Assembly: GCA_041686695.1 (NCBI GenBank)
Contig: JAWLDJ010000010.1
Span: 1-46,505 of the forward strand
Reading direction: 5' to 3'
From: T1Sed10-7 sp041686695
Lineage (GTDB): Bacteria; Actinomycetota; Nitriliruptoria; Nitriliruptorales; Nitriliruptoraceae
DNA: 46,505 bases
This document shows positions 1 through 8,069 of the stretch, piece after piece; position 1 is the stretch's first letter, and every line of letters starts with the position of its first letter. The position numbers were made by a program, and so were the translations under genes. The notes beneath the pieces were generated by a model. That model did not search any database, was not told the origin of the DNA, and saw only the letters and a list, made by a program, of their open reading frames with translations.

Positions 1-29
1 GCCGGCGCCGGGGCGCGTGAACGACCGGC

Positions 30-422
30 TCAGACCTCGTCGAGCATCGCCACCGGGATGCGACCCCGGTACCCGTCCTGTGGCCCGTGGTAGTAGCCGA
101 TGGCCTGCTCGTCCTCCCGCCAGCACAGCAGGACATCGACGGCGACGCCGTCCTGGATGGCGCGGGACGGGAAATCGAGCAGGACGGGACCGAGGTGCTT
201 GACCTGGATGCCGTGTGCCTCGAACCAGCGGAAGGCCGCGTCCAGGGCGAGCTCCAGCTCGTTGGCCCGCACGAGCACCTCGGGGTCGGCGGCGCCGTCC
301 TCGACCTCGAGCTGCAGCAGCCGGAGCTCGTCGACGATCCGGCCGGCAGCGGTCGCCTGCTCGCGCGCCTCGGGGAGCAGCGCCTGCGCTTCGGTCAGGG
401 TGTAGCGGGGCGAGGCGCTCAT
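30..422 (-). CDS. DUF2203 family protein
   Basis: A 130-residue protein that I assign to the DUF2203 family from its N-terminal YTLTEAQALLPE motif, a central helical stretch rich in Leu and Glu (about residues 25-70), and the late run LLDFPSRAIQDG followed by LCWREDEQAIGYYHG, which is the family's most recognisable part. No catalytic function is established for the family. I start it at ATG 422; a GTG three codons upstream is also possible. It lies 56 bases downstream of the acetamidase gene on the same strand and may share its transcript. It is cytosolic, with no signal peptide or membrane segment. Confidence 0.85.
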   Translation of the reverse strand: MSASPRYTLTEAQALLPEAREQATAAGRIVDELRLLQLEVEDGAADPEVLVRANELELALDAAFRWFEAHGIQVKHLGPVLLDFPSRAIQDGVAVDVLLCWREDEQAIGYYHGPQDGYRGRIPVAMLDEV

Positions 423-478
423 GACGGTGACCGCCACGCACCGGTGTCGACCTGCGGGTCCATGCGCTGCAGCGTAGG

Positions 479-1402
479 TCAGGCGAGGACGTCGAGGTCC
501 AGCTCCAGACCGACGACCCAGTTGGGCGCGTCCACCACCTCGAGGAGGCGGAGGTGGCCCGCGACCGAGCACAGGGCGTAGGCGTCGGCCGGCGCCAGCC
601 CGTGCCGGCCGAGCAGCTCGATCATCGCACGCGTGGCATCGCGAGCACCGGTCAACAGGTCCGGCCCGACGCCCATCGTGAGACGTCGGTGTGCACCCTC
701 GCGCCGCTCGGCGGCCGGCTCGGGAGGCAGCTCGAGCTGCGGCTGGTCGATCACCCAGCCGGGCCGCAGGTCCACGCGCAGCCGGGCGCGGGCGGTGGTC
801 TCCACCGCGGTGCCGCACACCTCGCCGTCGCCCTGTCCGCCGTGCGGATCCCCCGCCGAGAGCAGCCCGCCCTCGACCTCGACGGGGAGCAGCAGGGTCG
901 CCCCGGCGCGCACGTCGCGGCAGTCCATGTTGCCCCCGACCCGCCGCGGCGGGATCACGCTGTGGAGACCGGGTGCCGCCGGTGCCAGGCCGATCGTGCC
1001 CAGGAAGGCGCGCACCGGCAGGCGTGCCAGCGACCCGAAGGCGACCTCGTCCGCGGCGATGGACGAGACGATGACGTGCGGCTCGGGGAAATCGTCCGCC
1101 AGCAGGCCGAAGCCCGGGATGAGCGCGGTCCATGCGCGCGCACCCACCTCGATGTCCTCGAAGGTGATCGCGAGGGTGTCCCCCGGCCTGGCGTCGGGCA
1201 CGGTGATGGGCCCGGTCAAGGGGTTCGCCTGGTCGAGGTCGAGAGCCGCCACGTCCTCCGGCCCGGCGTGCTCGTCGAGCTGTCCGCCGAACGCGTCCTG
1301 GAGGACCACCTCGATCGTGTCGCCGGGTGTGAGCTCCGCGACCGGCGGGAAGTCCGCGTCCCAGCCCAGATGTCGATGCTCGCGATGGTGCAGGGTGCGC
1401 AC
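479..1402 (-). CDS. Acetamidase/formamidase family protein
   Basis: A 307-residue member of the acetamidase/formamidase (FmdA/AmdA) family, which hydrolyses short-chain amides to ammonia and the acid. Family hallmarks visible are PGDTIEVVLQDAFGGQ near the N-terminus, NPLTGPITVPDARPGDTL, the metal-site-like GGNMDCRDVRAGATLLLPVEVEGGLLSAGDPHGGQGDGEVCGTAVE spread over the middle (the GGNMD and GDPHGGQGDGE blocks are characteristic), and a C-terminal block ending in VVGLELDLDVLA. The start is GTG 1402 because AGGAG lies six bases upstream and the family's N-terminus begins here. The substrate cannot be read from sequence. It is divergent from SURF1. Confidence 0.88.
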   Translation of the reverse strand: MRTLHHREHRHLGWDADFPPVAELTPGDTIEVVLQDAFGGQLDEHAGPEDVAALDLDQANPLTGPITVPDARPGDTLAITFEDIEVGARAWTALIPGFGLLADDFPEPHVIVSSIAADEVAFGSLARLPVRAFLGTIGLAPAAPGLHSVIPPRRVGGNMDCRDVRAGATLLLPVEVEGGLLSAGDPHGGQGDGEVCGTAVETTARARLRVDLRPGWVIDQPQLELPPEPAAERREGAHRRLTMGVGPDLLTGARDATRAMIELLGRHGLAPADAYALCSVAGHLRLLEVVDAPNWVVGLELDLDVLA

Positions 1403-1417
1403 GTGCAGCTCCTGAGA

Positions 1418-1474
1418 CGTCGAGGTGCCACCCGTCGAGGTGGGCTCCGTCGAGGTGGCCTCCGTCGAGCTTCC
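1418..1474. repeat. Four-copy 15-bp tandem repeat
   Basis: CGTCGAGGTG recurs at 1418, 1433 and 1448, with a shortened CGTCGAG copy at 1463, giving an exact 15-base period. It lies between the divergent acetamidase and SURF1 genes, upstream of both starts. The repeat is in frame with no credible protein. It could be replication slippage or a set of regulator half-sites. Confidence 0.8.
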
Positions 1475-1523
1475 ATCTTCGCACGCGCGCGAGCCCGACC
1501 ACAGCCCACCCCTGTCCCGTCGG

Positions 1524-1529
1524 TACCCT
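1524..1529 (+). promoter_or_regulatory. -10 box of SURF1, leaderless arrangement
   Basis: TACCCT fits the actinobacterial TANNNT -10 consensus and ends six bases before GTG 1536. Transcription would begin at or next to the start codon. No Shine-Dalgarno sequence precedes the GTG, consistent with a leaderless mRNA. Confidence 0.6.
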
Positions 1530-1535
1530 GGCCGC

Positions 1536-2378
1536 GTGCTCTCGACCCTGCTGCGCCCCGCCGCGATCGTCTCCCATCTGTTGGTGCTGACGGTCGTGGT
1601 CACGTGTGTCGCGCTGGGGCAGTGGCAGCTCGACCGACTCCACTTCGTCCGTGAGCAGAACGCCCGGGCGTTGGACCGGATGGCGCAGGCACCCGCCGAC
1701 CTGGCGGGGCTCGCCGATCCGGCCAACACCGCGGCCGTCGACGAGGCCGAGCTCGAGTTCCGTCGTGTGGAGGTGACCGGGCAGTTCCGGCCCGGTGAGG
1801 AGGTACTGCAGCGCAACCGGCAGTTCCGCAACCAGGCGGGGTTCCACGTCCTGACCCCGCTGGAGCTCACCGACGGCGGGGTCGTGCTGGTGCGTCGCGG
1901 TTGGGTCCCGGCCTCGCTCGACCAGCCACCCGTCGCCGAAGCGGCGCCACCGGCCGGCGAGGTCACCGTCGTCGGGGTGCTGGAACGTCCCGTGCCACAG
2001 CCGTCCTTCGGGCCGCAGGACCCGGACGAGGGGCGCCTGGACCGGGTCTTCCACACCGACACCGCCCGACTCGACCGGCAGGTGGACGGCACCCTGTTCC
2101 CGATGGTGCTGCGGGTCGACACCGAACTCGACAACCCGTCCGAGGACGAGCTCCCCTTCCCGGCGGGACCACCGGAGCTCGATGAGGGCAGCCACCTCTC
2201 CTACACGGTGCAGTGGCACATCTTCGCGGCGCTCGCGCTGCTGACCTACCTCGCCTGGTGGTGGCGTCGCCTCCACAGGGACGACGAGGTGGCGGACGGT
2301 GACCACGGCCCGGGGACACCGCCCGGCGCCGGCGCCTCGCCCGATGACGAGGTCATGGTCCGTCCGGCCCGTCCCTGA
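1536..2378 (+). CDS. SURF1 family cytochrome oxidase biogenesis protein
   Basis: A 280-residue SURF1-like protein. SURF1 (Shy1) assists assembly of the haem a3 site in aa3-type cytochrome oxidases at the membrane. Visible are an N-terminal membrane helix (about residues 8-27), the canonical LGQWQLDR block, the GQF/QRNRQFRNQAGFHVLTPLEL segment, VLVRRGWVPAS, and a C-terminal helix (SYTVQWHIFAALALLTYLAWW) before a charged tail. The start at GTG 1536 is chosen because it puts the first helix at the N-terminus and because TACCCT lies just upstream; upstream in-frame codons encode only the 15-bp repeat. The host is therefore probably aerobic. Confidence 0.92.
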   Translation: MLSTLLRPAAIVSHLLVLTVVVTCVALGQWQLDRLHFVREQNARALDRMAQAPADLAGLADPANTAAVDEAELEFRRVEVTGQFRPGEEVLQRNRQFRNQAGFHVLTPLELTDGGVVLVRRGWVPASLDQPPVAEAAPPAGEVTVVGVLERPVPQPSFGPQDPDEGRLDRVFHTDTARLDRQVDGTLFPMVLRVDTELDNPSEDELPFPAGPPELDEGSHLSYTVQWHIFAALALLTYLAWWWRRLHRDDEVADGDHGPGTPPGAGASPDDEVMVRPARP

Positions 2379-2462
2379 CGGGACCATCCGCTCTGCCTCC
2401 AGGCCCTACGCCAGGTGCAGTCTGGATCCGCACGGGTCTGCGCCACGGCGGGAGGCCGAGCG

Positions 2463-3944
2463 ATGAGCCAGGATCGGGTACGGGACGTACTGATCATCGG
2501 CGGTGGGGCGGTCGGGGCCACGCTGGCCCGTGCCCTCTCGCGCTTCCACCTCGACGTCGCCCTGCTGGAGTGGCAGGCGGAGGTCGCCTTCGGGGTCAGC
2601 AAGGCCAACAGCGGCATCGTCCACTCGGCCATGCACGCCTCACCCGACACGCTCAAGGGCAAGCTCGAGTACCCGGGGAACCTCGGCTGGCGGCGCTTGC
2701 AGGACGAGCTCGGCTTCGGTCTCAACAACGTCGGTGAGGTGCTGGTCGCCCTCGACGACGAGCAGCTGGTCAAGATCGAGCAGATCCGCCAGCAGGGCAT
2801 CCGCAAGGGCATCCCGGGCACGCAGGCCTGGACGGCCGAGCGCACCCTCGATGCCCAGCCCAACCTGACGCGGGACGTCAAGGGCGCCGTCTGGGCCCCG
2901 ACCGCGTGTGTGTTCAACCCCTACGAAGCGGTGATGCTGGTCGCCGACGCAGCCCGTCGCAACGGGGTCACGATCGCCGAGGAGCAGCGGGTGGTCGCGA
3001 TCGACCCACGGGATCTCGACGACCCCGACGCGCCCCTGACCGTTCGCACGGAGACCGACGTGTGGCGGGCACGGTTCGTGATCAACGCCGCCGGTCTCTT
3101 CGCCGACGACATCGCGGAGCTCGCCGGCGTCCGGGACTTCCAGATCCTCCCGCGCAAGGGCGAGGAGTACCTGCTGGACAAACGCCTGTCCGGCATCGTG
3201 ACCAGCATCATCTTCCCCTGCCCCTCCCCCGTGTCCAAGGGCACCCTGGTCAACCCGACCGTCGACGGCACGATCATGGTCGGCCCGACCGCGCAGACCA
3301 TCGACGACAAGTTCGACACCTCCACCACCGAGGAGGGGGCGGCGCAGGTCTTCACCAACGCGCGCAAGCTCGTCCCGACGATCAGTGAGCGGGACATCAT
3401 CGCGGAGTTCGCCGGGCTCCGCCCGGTGTCCGACACCGAGGACTTCATCGTCGGCCCCACCGAGCGGCGCGGCTTCCTCAACGCCGCCGGCATCCAGTCC
3501 CCCGGGCTCACCGGCGCTCCGGCGCTGGCCGAGCTGCTGGTGGATCTGCTCGCGGACGAGGGCCTCGAGCTCGAGGAGAAGACGGACTGGGACCCGACCG
3601 CACCGCACCCGGTGAAGTTCGCGCAGCTCTCCACCGAGGACCAGCAGGCCCTGGCGCGTCGGGACCCGCGTTTCGCCCAACTGGTCTGCCGCTGCGAGAT
3701 CATCACCGAGGCCGAGATCCGTGATGCGATGGACCGGGGAGCTCGCACCCTCGACGGGCTCAAGTTCCGCACGCGGGCCGGGATGGGGCGCTGCCAGGGC
3801 GGCTTCTGCACCTGGGGTTGCATGGCACTGCTCGCCGAACACCAGGGCATCCCGATGCCCGAGGTGACCAAGCGCGGCAGCGGCTCCTGGATCGTCTGCG
3901 ACCGCGACGATCACCCCGTGACCACCGCCCGCATCGGAGGTTGA
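2463..3944 (+). CDS. GlpA-like FAD-dependent oxidoreductase with C-terminal BFD-like [2Fe-2S] domain
   Basis: A 493-residue flavoprotein of the DAO/GlpA-LhgO type. The N-terminal GGGAVGAT dinucleotide loop (about residues 12-20) binds FAD, and AGIQSPGLTGAP near residue 345 is the second FAD contact typical of the family. The C-terminus carries a bacterioferredoxin-like [2Fe-2S] domain with Cys409, Cys411, Cys444 and Cys449 (CRCE and GRCQGGFC), plus Cys453. This architecture is known from anaerobic-type glycerol-3-phosphate dehydrogenase subunits and related 2-hydroxyacid oxidoreductases. ATG 2463 is preceded by GGGAGG. It leads a three-gene operon, four bases before the next start. The substrate is unproven. 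Confidence 0.88.
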   Translation: MSQDRVRDVLIIGGGAVGATLARALSRFHLDVALLEWQAEVAFGVSKANSGIVHSAMHASPDTLKGKLEYPGNLGWRRLQDELGFGLNNVGEVLVALDDEQLVKIEQIRQQGIRKGIPGTQAWTAERTLDAQPNLTRDVKGAVWAPTACVFNPYEAVMLVADAARRNGVTIAEEQRVVAIDPRDLDDPDAPLTVRTETDVWRARFVINAAGLFADDIAELAGVRDFQILPRKGEEYLLDKRLSGIVTSIIFPCPSPVSKGTLVNPTVDGTIMVGPTAQTIDDKFDTSTTEEGAAQVFTNARKLVPTISERDIIAEFAGLRPVSDTEDFIVGPTERRGFLNAAGIQSPGLTGAPALAELLVDLLADEGLELEEKTDWDPTAPHPVKFAQLSTEDQQALARRDPRFAQLVCRCEIITEAEIRDAMDRGARTLDGLKFRTRAGMGRCQGGFCTWGCMALLAEHQGIPMPEVTKRGSGSWIVCDRDDHPVTTARIGG

Positions 3945-3948
3945 TCCC

Positions 3949-5232
3949 GTGCCGATCACCGAGCAGCCACGACACCTCCTCAGCCGGTACGACGTCACGA
4001 TCGTCGGCGCGGGACCCGCTGGCCTCGCCGCCGCCGTGGGCGCGCGGGACCAGGGAGCGGAACGGATCCTGCTGGTCGACCGCGATCCCGACCCCGGCGG
4101 GATCCTCCTGCAGTGCATCCACTCCGGCTTCGGGCTGCACACCTTCAAGCAGGACGTCACCGGGCCCGAGTACGCGCACCTTGCCCTCGAGCAGGTGGTC
4201 GAACGCGACATCGACGTGCTGACCAACACCTACGTCACCGATGTGAGCCGTGAGCTGCGGGTCAAGCTGATGTCGCCCGACACCGGGGTCTCGACGCTGG
4301 ACACGGGCAGCCTGGTGATCGCGACCGGGGCTCGCGAACGCACCCGGGCGGCGATCAAGATCCCCGGTCGGCGACCGGCCGGTGTCATGACGGCGGGGCT
4401 CGCGCAGAAGATGGTCAACCTCCACGGCTACCTCCCCGGCCGTCGTGCGGTGATCCTGGGCTCAGGTGACATCGGCCTGATCATGGCGCGGCGGCTCACC
4501 CTGGAGGGCGTCGAGGTGCTCGGGGTCTTCGAGCTCCTGCCCTACGCGAGCGGGCTCGGACGCAACGTGGTGCAGTGCCTGCACGACTACGACATCCCGC
4601 TGCACCTGTCGACCACCGTGGTCGACATCCACGGCCACCAGCGGGTCGAGAAGGTCACGGTCGCACCCGTGGACGAGGACCGGATCCCGCAGCTGGACAA
4701 GGCCTGGGACCTCGACTGCGACACCCTGCTGCTGTCGATCGGCCTGATCCCCGATGCCGAGCTGGCCCGGCAGCTGGAGCTCAGCCTCGACCCCCGCACG
4801 GGTGGGCCGGTCGTCTCCAGCACGATGGAGACCTCGATGCCGGGGGTGTTCTCCGCGGGCAACAACCTCCACGTCAACGACCTGGCCGACTGGGTCAGCC
4901 AGGAGGCCAGCGTGGCCGGCGCCGCAGCCGGCGATGTGGCGCTGGGCCGCCACCGGGCGCGGCAGGACGTCACGGTCACCCCGGGTCGCAACGTCACCTA
5001 CGTCGTCCCGCACACCCTCTCGACGGAACGCTCACAGACGGTGTCCTTCCGGGTGAAGGCACCGATCTACGGCGACACCAAGCTGCAGCTCGGTGACGCC
5101 TACACGCGCAAGGTCCGGGCGGTCGTGCCACCCGAGATGGCCACCATCAAGGTCAGCCCCAAGCTGCTGGACGGGTTCGCCGGGGACACCCTCCGGGTGG
5201 ACGCGATCCCGGCCGAAGAGGAGGAACGCTGA
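3949..5232 (+). CDS. GlpB-like NAD(P)/FAD-dependent oxidoreductase
   Basis: A 427-residue pyridine-nucleotide-disulfide-oxidoreductase fold protein. The FAD loop GAGPAGLAAAVGARD lies at about residues 20-35 and a second NAD(P) loop, ILGSGDIGLIMARRL, at about 168-182. The late GVFSAGNNLHVNDLADWVSQEA segment is the FAD-closing motif. There is no redox CxxxxC pair, so it is not a thioredoxin-reductase-like enzyme. It is expected to pass electrons between the GlpA-like subunit and another acceptor. The start is GTG 3949, with GGAGG nine bases upstream. The stop overlaps the next start (TGATG). Confidence 0.87.
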   Translation: MPITEQPRHLLSRYDVTIVGAGPAGLAAAVGARDQGAERILLVDRDPDPGGILLQCIHSGFGLHTFKQDVTGPEYAHLALEQVVERDIDVLTNTYVTDVSRELRVKLMSPDTGVSTLDTGSLVIATGARERTRAAIKIPGRRPAGVMTAGLAQKMVNLHGYLPGRRAVILGSGDIGLIMARRLTLEGVEVLGVFELLPYASGLGRNVVQCLHDYDIPLHLSTTVVDIHGHQRVEKVTVAPVDEDRIPQLDKAWDLDCDTLLLSIGLIPDAELARQLELSLDPRTGGPVVSSTMETSMPGVFSAGNNLHVNDLADWVSQEASVAGAAAGDVALGRHRARQDVTVTPGRNVTYVVPHTLSTERSQTVSFRVKAPIYGDTKLQLGDAYTRKVRAVVPPEMATIKVSPKLLDGFAGDTLRVDAIPAEEEER

Positions 5233-5663
5233 TGGGCGAGCGGACGCTGCCGCCACAGGAGCACACCTCCGACGAGGTGGAGACCTACACCTACCTGTGC
5301 ACGAGCTGCCCACTGGGCTGCCGGCTCGAGGTGGACGCCGTCGACGGCGACGTGATCGAGGTCCGCGGCAACAGCTGCAAACGGGGCGTCAGGTACGGCA
5401 CACAGGAACACCTCGATCCCCGCCGAGCGGTGTCCACGACCGTGTGGCTGCACGGTGGACCCTGCGAACGGCTCCCCGTGCGCGCCGCGGAGCCGGTCCC
5501 CAAGGACGAGGTCCGGGCCTTCGTCGATGCCCTGCAGGGGTTGGTCGTCGAAGCCCCCGTGCCCTTCGGGGCGGTGCTGCTCAGCGACGTGGCTGGCACC
5601 GGTATCGACCTCATCGCGACCCGCGAGATCGCGGCACCGAGCGCAGCGACGACGGGCGACTGA
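5232..5663 (+). CDS. DUF1667 family cysteine-rich small protein
   Basis: A 143-residue protein of the DUF1667 family. Cys23, Cys26, Cys30 (CTSCPLGC) and Cys49 (GNSCKRG) form a conserved set resembling an Fe-S or Zn ligand cluster, followed by the family's RRAVSTTVWL strand. Members are usually the third gene after GlpA-like and GlpB-like flavoproteins, as here, so it probably acts as an electron-transfer or assembly subunit of that complex; the precise role is not established. The ATG shares one base with the upstream stop. The C-terminal 15 residues look non-conserved. Confidence 0.85.
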   Translation: MGERTLPPQEHTSDEVETYTYLCTSCPLGCRLEVDAVDGDVIEVRGNSCKRGVRYGTQEHLDPRRAVSTTVWLHGGPCERLPVRAAEPVPKDEVRAFVDALQGLVVEAPVPFGAVLLSDVAGTGIDLIATREIAAPSAATTGD

Positions 5664-5675
5664 ACGACCGTTCAG
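5660..5675. terminator. Short inverted repeat over two convergent stop codons
   Basis: CTGAACG-AC-CGTTCAG is a perfect 7-bp inverted repeat that contains the stop codons of both the DUF1667 gene (plus) and the glutamate dehydrogenase gene (minus), which are only eight bases apart. A second small repeat (GCGGT-C-ACCGC) follows at 5676. No T-tract is present. It is a candidate bidirectional terminator. Confidence 0.4.
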
Positions 5676-6937
5676 CGGTCACCGCTCCCGAACAGGGCCG
5701 CGGTCCCCTTGGCGTCCATGGCACGGCTGAGTCGCTCGATGGCGTGCACGTAGGCGGCGGTGCGCAGCTGCAGTCCGCGGTCGTCCGCCAGGGCGACGAC
5801 CGCCTCGGTCTCGGTGACCATGCGCTCCTCCAACCGACGGCGCACGGTGTCCTCGGTCCAGCGGTCGCCGGTGCGGTTGGCGACCCACTCGAACCAGCTG
5901 ACCGTCACCCCGCCGGCGTTGACGAGGATGTCCGGAACGATCTCCACCCCGGCCTCGTCCAGGATGCGGTCGGCGTCGGCGGTCAGCGGGCCGTTGGCCA
6001 CCTCGAAGACCGTCTTGGCCCGGATCCGGTCGGCGTTGTCGCCGTGGATCGCGCCCTCCAGTGCGGCCGGGATCAGCGCGTCGACCGCGAGGCAGAGCAG
6101 CTCCTCGGCGCCGATCTCCTCCCCGACGGGCGGGTCGGCCAGGGACCCGGTCGCGGACTTGTGCGCGCGCAGGGCCGCGATGTCCAGCCCCTCGGGGTCG
6201 TGGATCGCGGCGGAGGAGTCGCTGACCCCGACCACCCGCCACCCTGCCGCCGAGAGGCGGGCAGCGAGCTGGGACCCGGCGTTGCCGAAGCCCTGGATCG
6301 CGGCACTGGGATGCTCCACCCCCGGCAGCACCCGCGCCTGCACGGTACGCATCACGTGGAAGGCACCGTCGGAGGTGGCACTGCTGCGACCCGGTACCCC
6401 GCCCAGGGCCAGCGGTTTGCCCGTGACCACGCCGGGATGGTGACCGCGGTGGATCTTGGCGTACTCGTGCGCCATCCACCCCATGACCAGCTCGCCGGTG
6501 GCGACGTCGGGCGCCGGGACGTCGACGTCGGGGCCGATGACGTCCGCGATGGCCGCGAGGTAGCCACGCGACAACCGCTCGAGCTCGGTCGCCGAGAGCT
6601 GCTTGGGGTCGACCGCCACGCCGCCCTTGCCGCCTCCGAAGGGCAGGTCCAGCAGCGCGGTCTTGAACGTCATCCAGAACGCCAGCGTCGTCACCTCCGC
6701 GGCGGTCACCGACGGGTGGTAGCGGATGCCGCCCTTGGCCGGTCCGCGGGTGTCGTCGTAGCGCACCCGGTAGCCGGCGAAGAGCCGCAGGCTGCCGTCG
6801 TCCATGCGGACCGGGACCGACACCTTCAGCGACGAGACGGGAGCTCGCAGGCGGTCGTGGGCGTCCTCGGACAACTCGGCGTGCGGCAACGCCTCCTCGA
6901 AGCGGACGATCGCATCCTGCAGCAGGTCCTCGGTCAC
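5672..6937 (-). CDS. Glu/Leu/Phe/Val dehydrogenase (glutamate dehydrogenase type)
   Basis: A 421-residue enzyme of the hexameric amino-acid dehydrogenase family. It reversibly converts L-glutamate to 2-oxoglutarate and ammonia with NAD(P). Substrate-binding and catalytic lysines are visible in GPAKGGIRY (Lys68), MTFKTAL (Lys92) and PFGGGKGG (Lys104), followed by PAPDV, the Rossmann loop GFGNAGS, and the late NAGGVTVSWFEW block. The length suits the roughly 415-residue NAD-type class. GTG 6937 is preferred over an ATG 27 codons upstream because GGAGAAG lies eight bases before it and the longer start would run into the neighbouring methyltransferase gene. It sits 28 bases after that gene, as the last member of the operon. 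Confidence 0.93.
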   Translation of the reverse strand: MTEDLLQDAIVRFEEALPHAELSEDAHDRLRAPVSSLKVSVPVRMDDGSLRLFAGYRVRYDDTRGPAKGGIRYHPSVTAAEVTTLAFWMTFKTALLDLPFGGGKGGVAVDPKQLSATELERLSRGYLAAIADVIGPDVDVPAPDVATGELVMGWMAHEYAKIHRGHHPGVVTGKPLALGGVPGRSSATSDGAFHVMRTVQARVLPGVEHPSAAIQGFGNAGSQLAARLSAAGWRVVGVSDSSAAIHDPEGLDIAALRAHKSATGSLADPPVGEEIGAEELLCLAVDALIPAALEGAIHGDNADRIRAKTVFEVANGPLTADADRILDEAGVEIVPDILVNAGGVTVSWFEWVANRTGDRWTEDTVRRRLEERMVTETEAVVALADDRGLQLRTAAYVHAIERLSRAMDAKGTAALFGSGDR

Positions 6938-6965
6938 GCTGGCGCTTCTCCGGTCGTGGCTGGAC

Positions 6966-8069
6966 TCAAGCGGCCCGGACGAAACGGTAGTGCGAGACGT
7001 GCCAGCGGTCGCCGCCATCGGCCGCGAACAGCTCCTCGCAGGCGATGGTGAAGACCCGCCAGCGGTGGAACGACGCCACCGGTGCGACCGGGCCGGGGGT
7101 GTCGGCGAACAGTTGGAGGACGCGGTCGCGGTGGGCGTCGAGCCGATCGAGCCAGGCCCGCAGGGTCCGGGCGTAGTGGGTGCCCGAGACGACCCAGCGG
7201 TCCTCGACGGCCAGGTCGCGCACGCTCAGCAGGAGCAGGTCGTGGGAGGGCATCAGCCCCCCGGTGAAGAAGTGCCGCGCCATCCAGTCGGCGTCGCCGC
7301 CGGTCTCGAAGGGGTAGGCGTCGGTGCGGTGCGCGAACACGTGCACGAACAGCTTGCCGCCGGGACGCAGCCAGCGGGCGATCCGCTCGGTGAGCACCCG
7401 GTGGTTGCGGACGTGCTCGAACATCTCGACCGAGACCACGCGGTCGAAGGCGGCGTCGTGGACGAGGTCCGCATAGGCCCCGGGACCGCCGTCGGCACCG
7501 GCGCCCGCACCCAGCCGGTTCACATCGCAGGTCAACACGGTCAGGTTCTCCAGCCCGCGCCGGGCCGCCTGCTGCTCGATGTGCTCACGCTGACTCGCGG
7601 AGTTGGAGACCGCGGTGATGCGCGAGCGGGGGTAGCGCTCGGCCATCCACAGCGAGAGCGAACCCCAGCCGCACCCGAGCTCGAGGACGTCCTGGCCGTC
7701 GTCGAGCTCCGCGCGATCGCAGGTCAGCGCCAGCATCGCCTCCTCGGCCGCGGCCAGCGACGCGACCCCGAGCGGCCACCACGCCGAGGAGTACTTCAGC
7801 CGCGGTCCGAGCATCAGCTCGAACAATTCGGTCGGGACCTCGTAGTGCTGCTCGTTGGCCTGGTCGGTGTCGATGGCCACCGGCGCCGCAGCCAGCGCTG
7901 CCAACAGCTCGCGCTGCCGCTGCCCCCGGTCCTCGACCGACCCTCGGGTGATCGCCGCGTGTCGCTGCCGCAGCAGACGACGGATCACCCGCCGCAACAG
8001 CGGATCCGGCAGCCAGCCACGATCGATGACGGCATCGACGGCACGGGCGGCCGGGCGCACGCCGCTCAT
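6966..8069 (-). CDS. Class I SAM-dependent methyltransferase, CfaS family (shorter paralogue)
   Basis: A 367-residue protein related to cyclopropane-fatty-acyl-phospholipid synthase. The SAM-binding loop is VLELGCGWGSLSLWMAERYP, the preceding block NEQHYEVPTELFELMLGPRLKYSSAWW matches the family's Y-D/E-x-x substrate region, and SVEMFEHVRNH and a C-terminal W-R-V-F-T-I-A-C-E-E segment follow. It lacks the long N-terminal domain of the neighbouring CfaS. Its start ATG overlaps the stop of that gene by four bases, so the two are probably translated together. The product could be a cyclopropane or methyl-branched lipid; the sequence does not settle which. Confidence 0.85.
   Translation of the reverse strand: MSGVRPAARAVDAVIDRGWLPDPLLRRVIRRLLRQRHAAITRGSVEDRGQRQRELLAALAAAPVAIDTDQANEQHYEVPTELFELMLGPRLKYSSAWWPLGVASLAAAEEAMLALTCDRAELDDGQDVLELGCGWGSLSLWMAERYPRSRITAVSNSASQREHIEQQAARRGLENLTVLTCDVNRLGAGAGADGGPGAYADLVHDAAFDRVVSVEMFEHVRNHRVLTERIARWLRPGGKLFVHVFAHRTDAYPFETGGDADWMARHFFTGGLMPSHDLLLLSVRDLAVEDRWVVSGTHYARTLRAWLDRLDAHRDRVLQLFADTPGPVAPVASFHRWRVFTIACEELFAADGGDRWHVSHYRFVRAA

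Noticed and set aside
30..2387. A 785-codon open frame on the minus strand
   Set aside because: Only its last 130 codons (DUF2203) are real. The rest is opposite SURF1 or out of frame with the acetamidase and has the Arg/Gly/Pro-rich composition of high-GC shadow frames.
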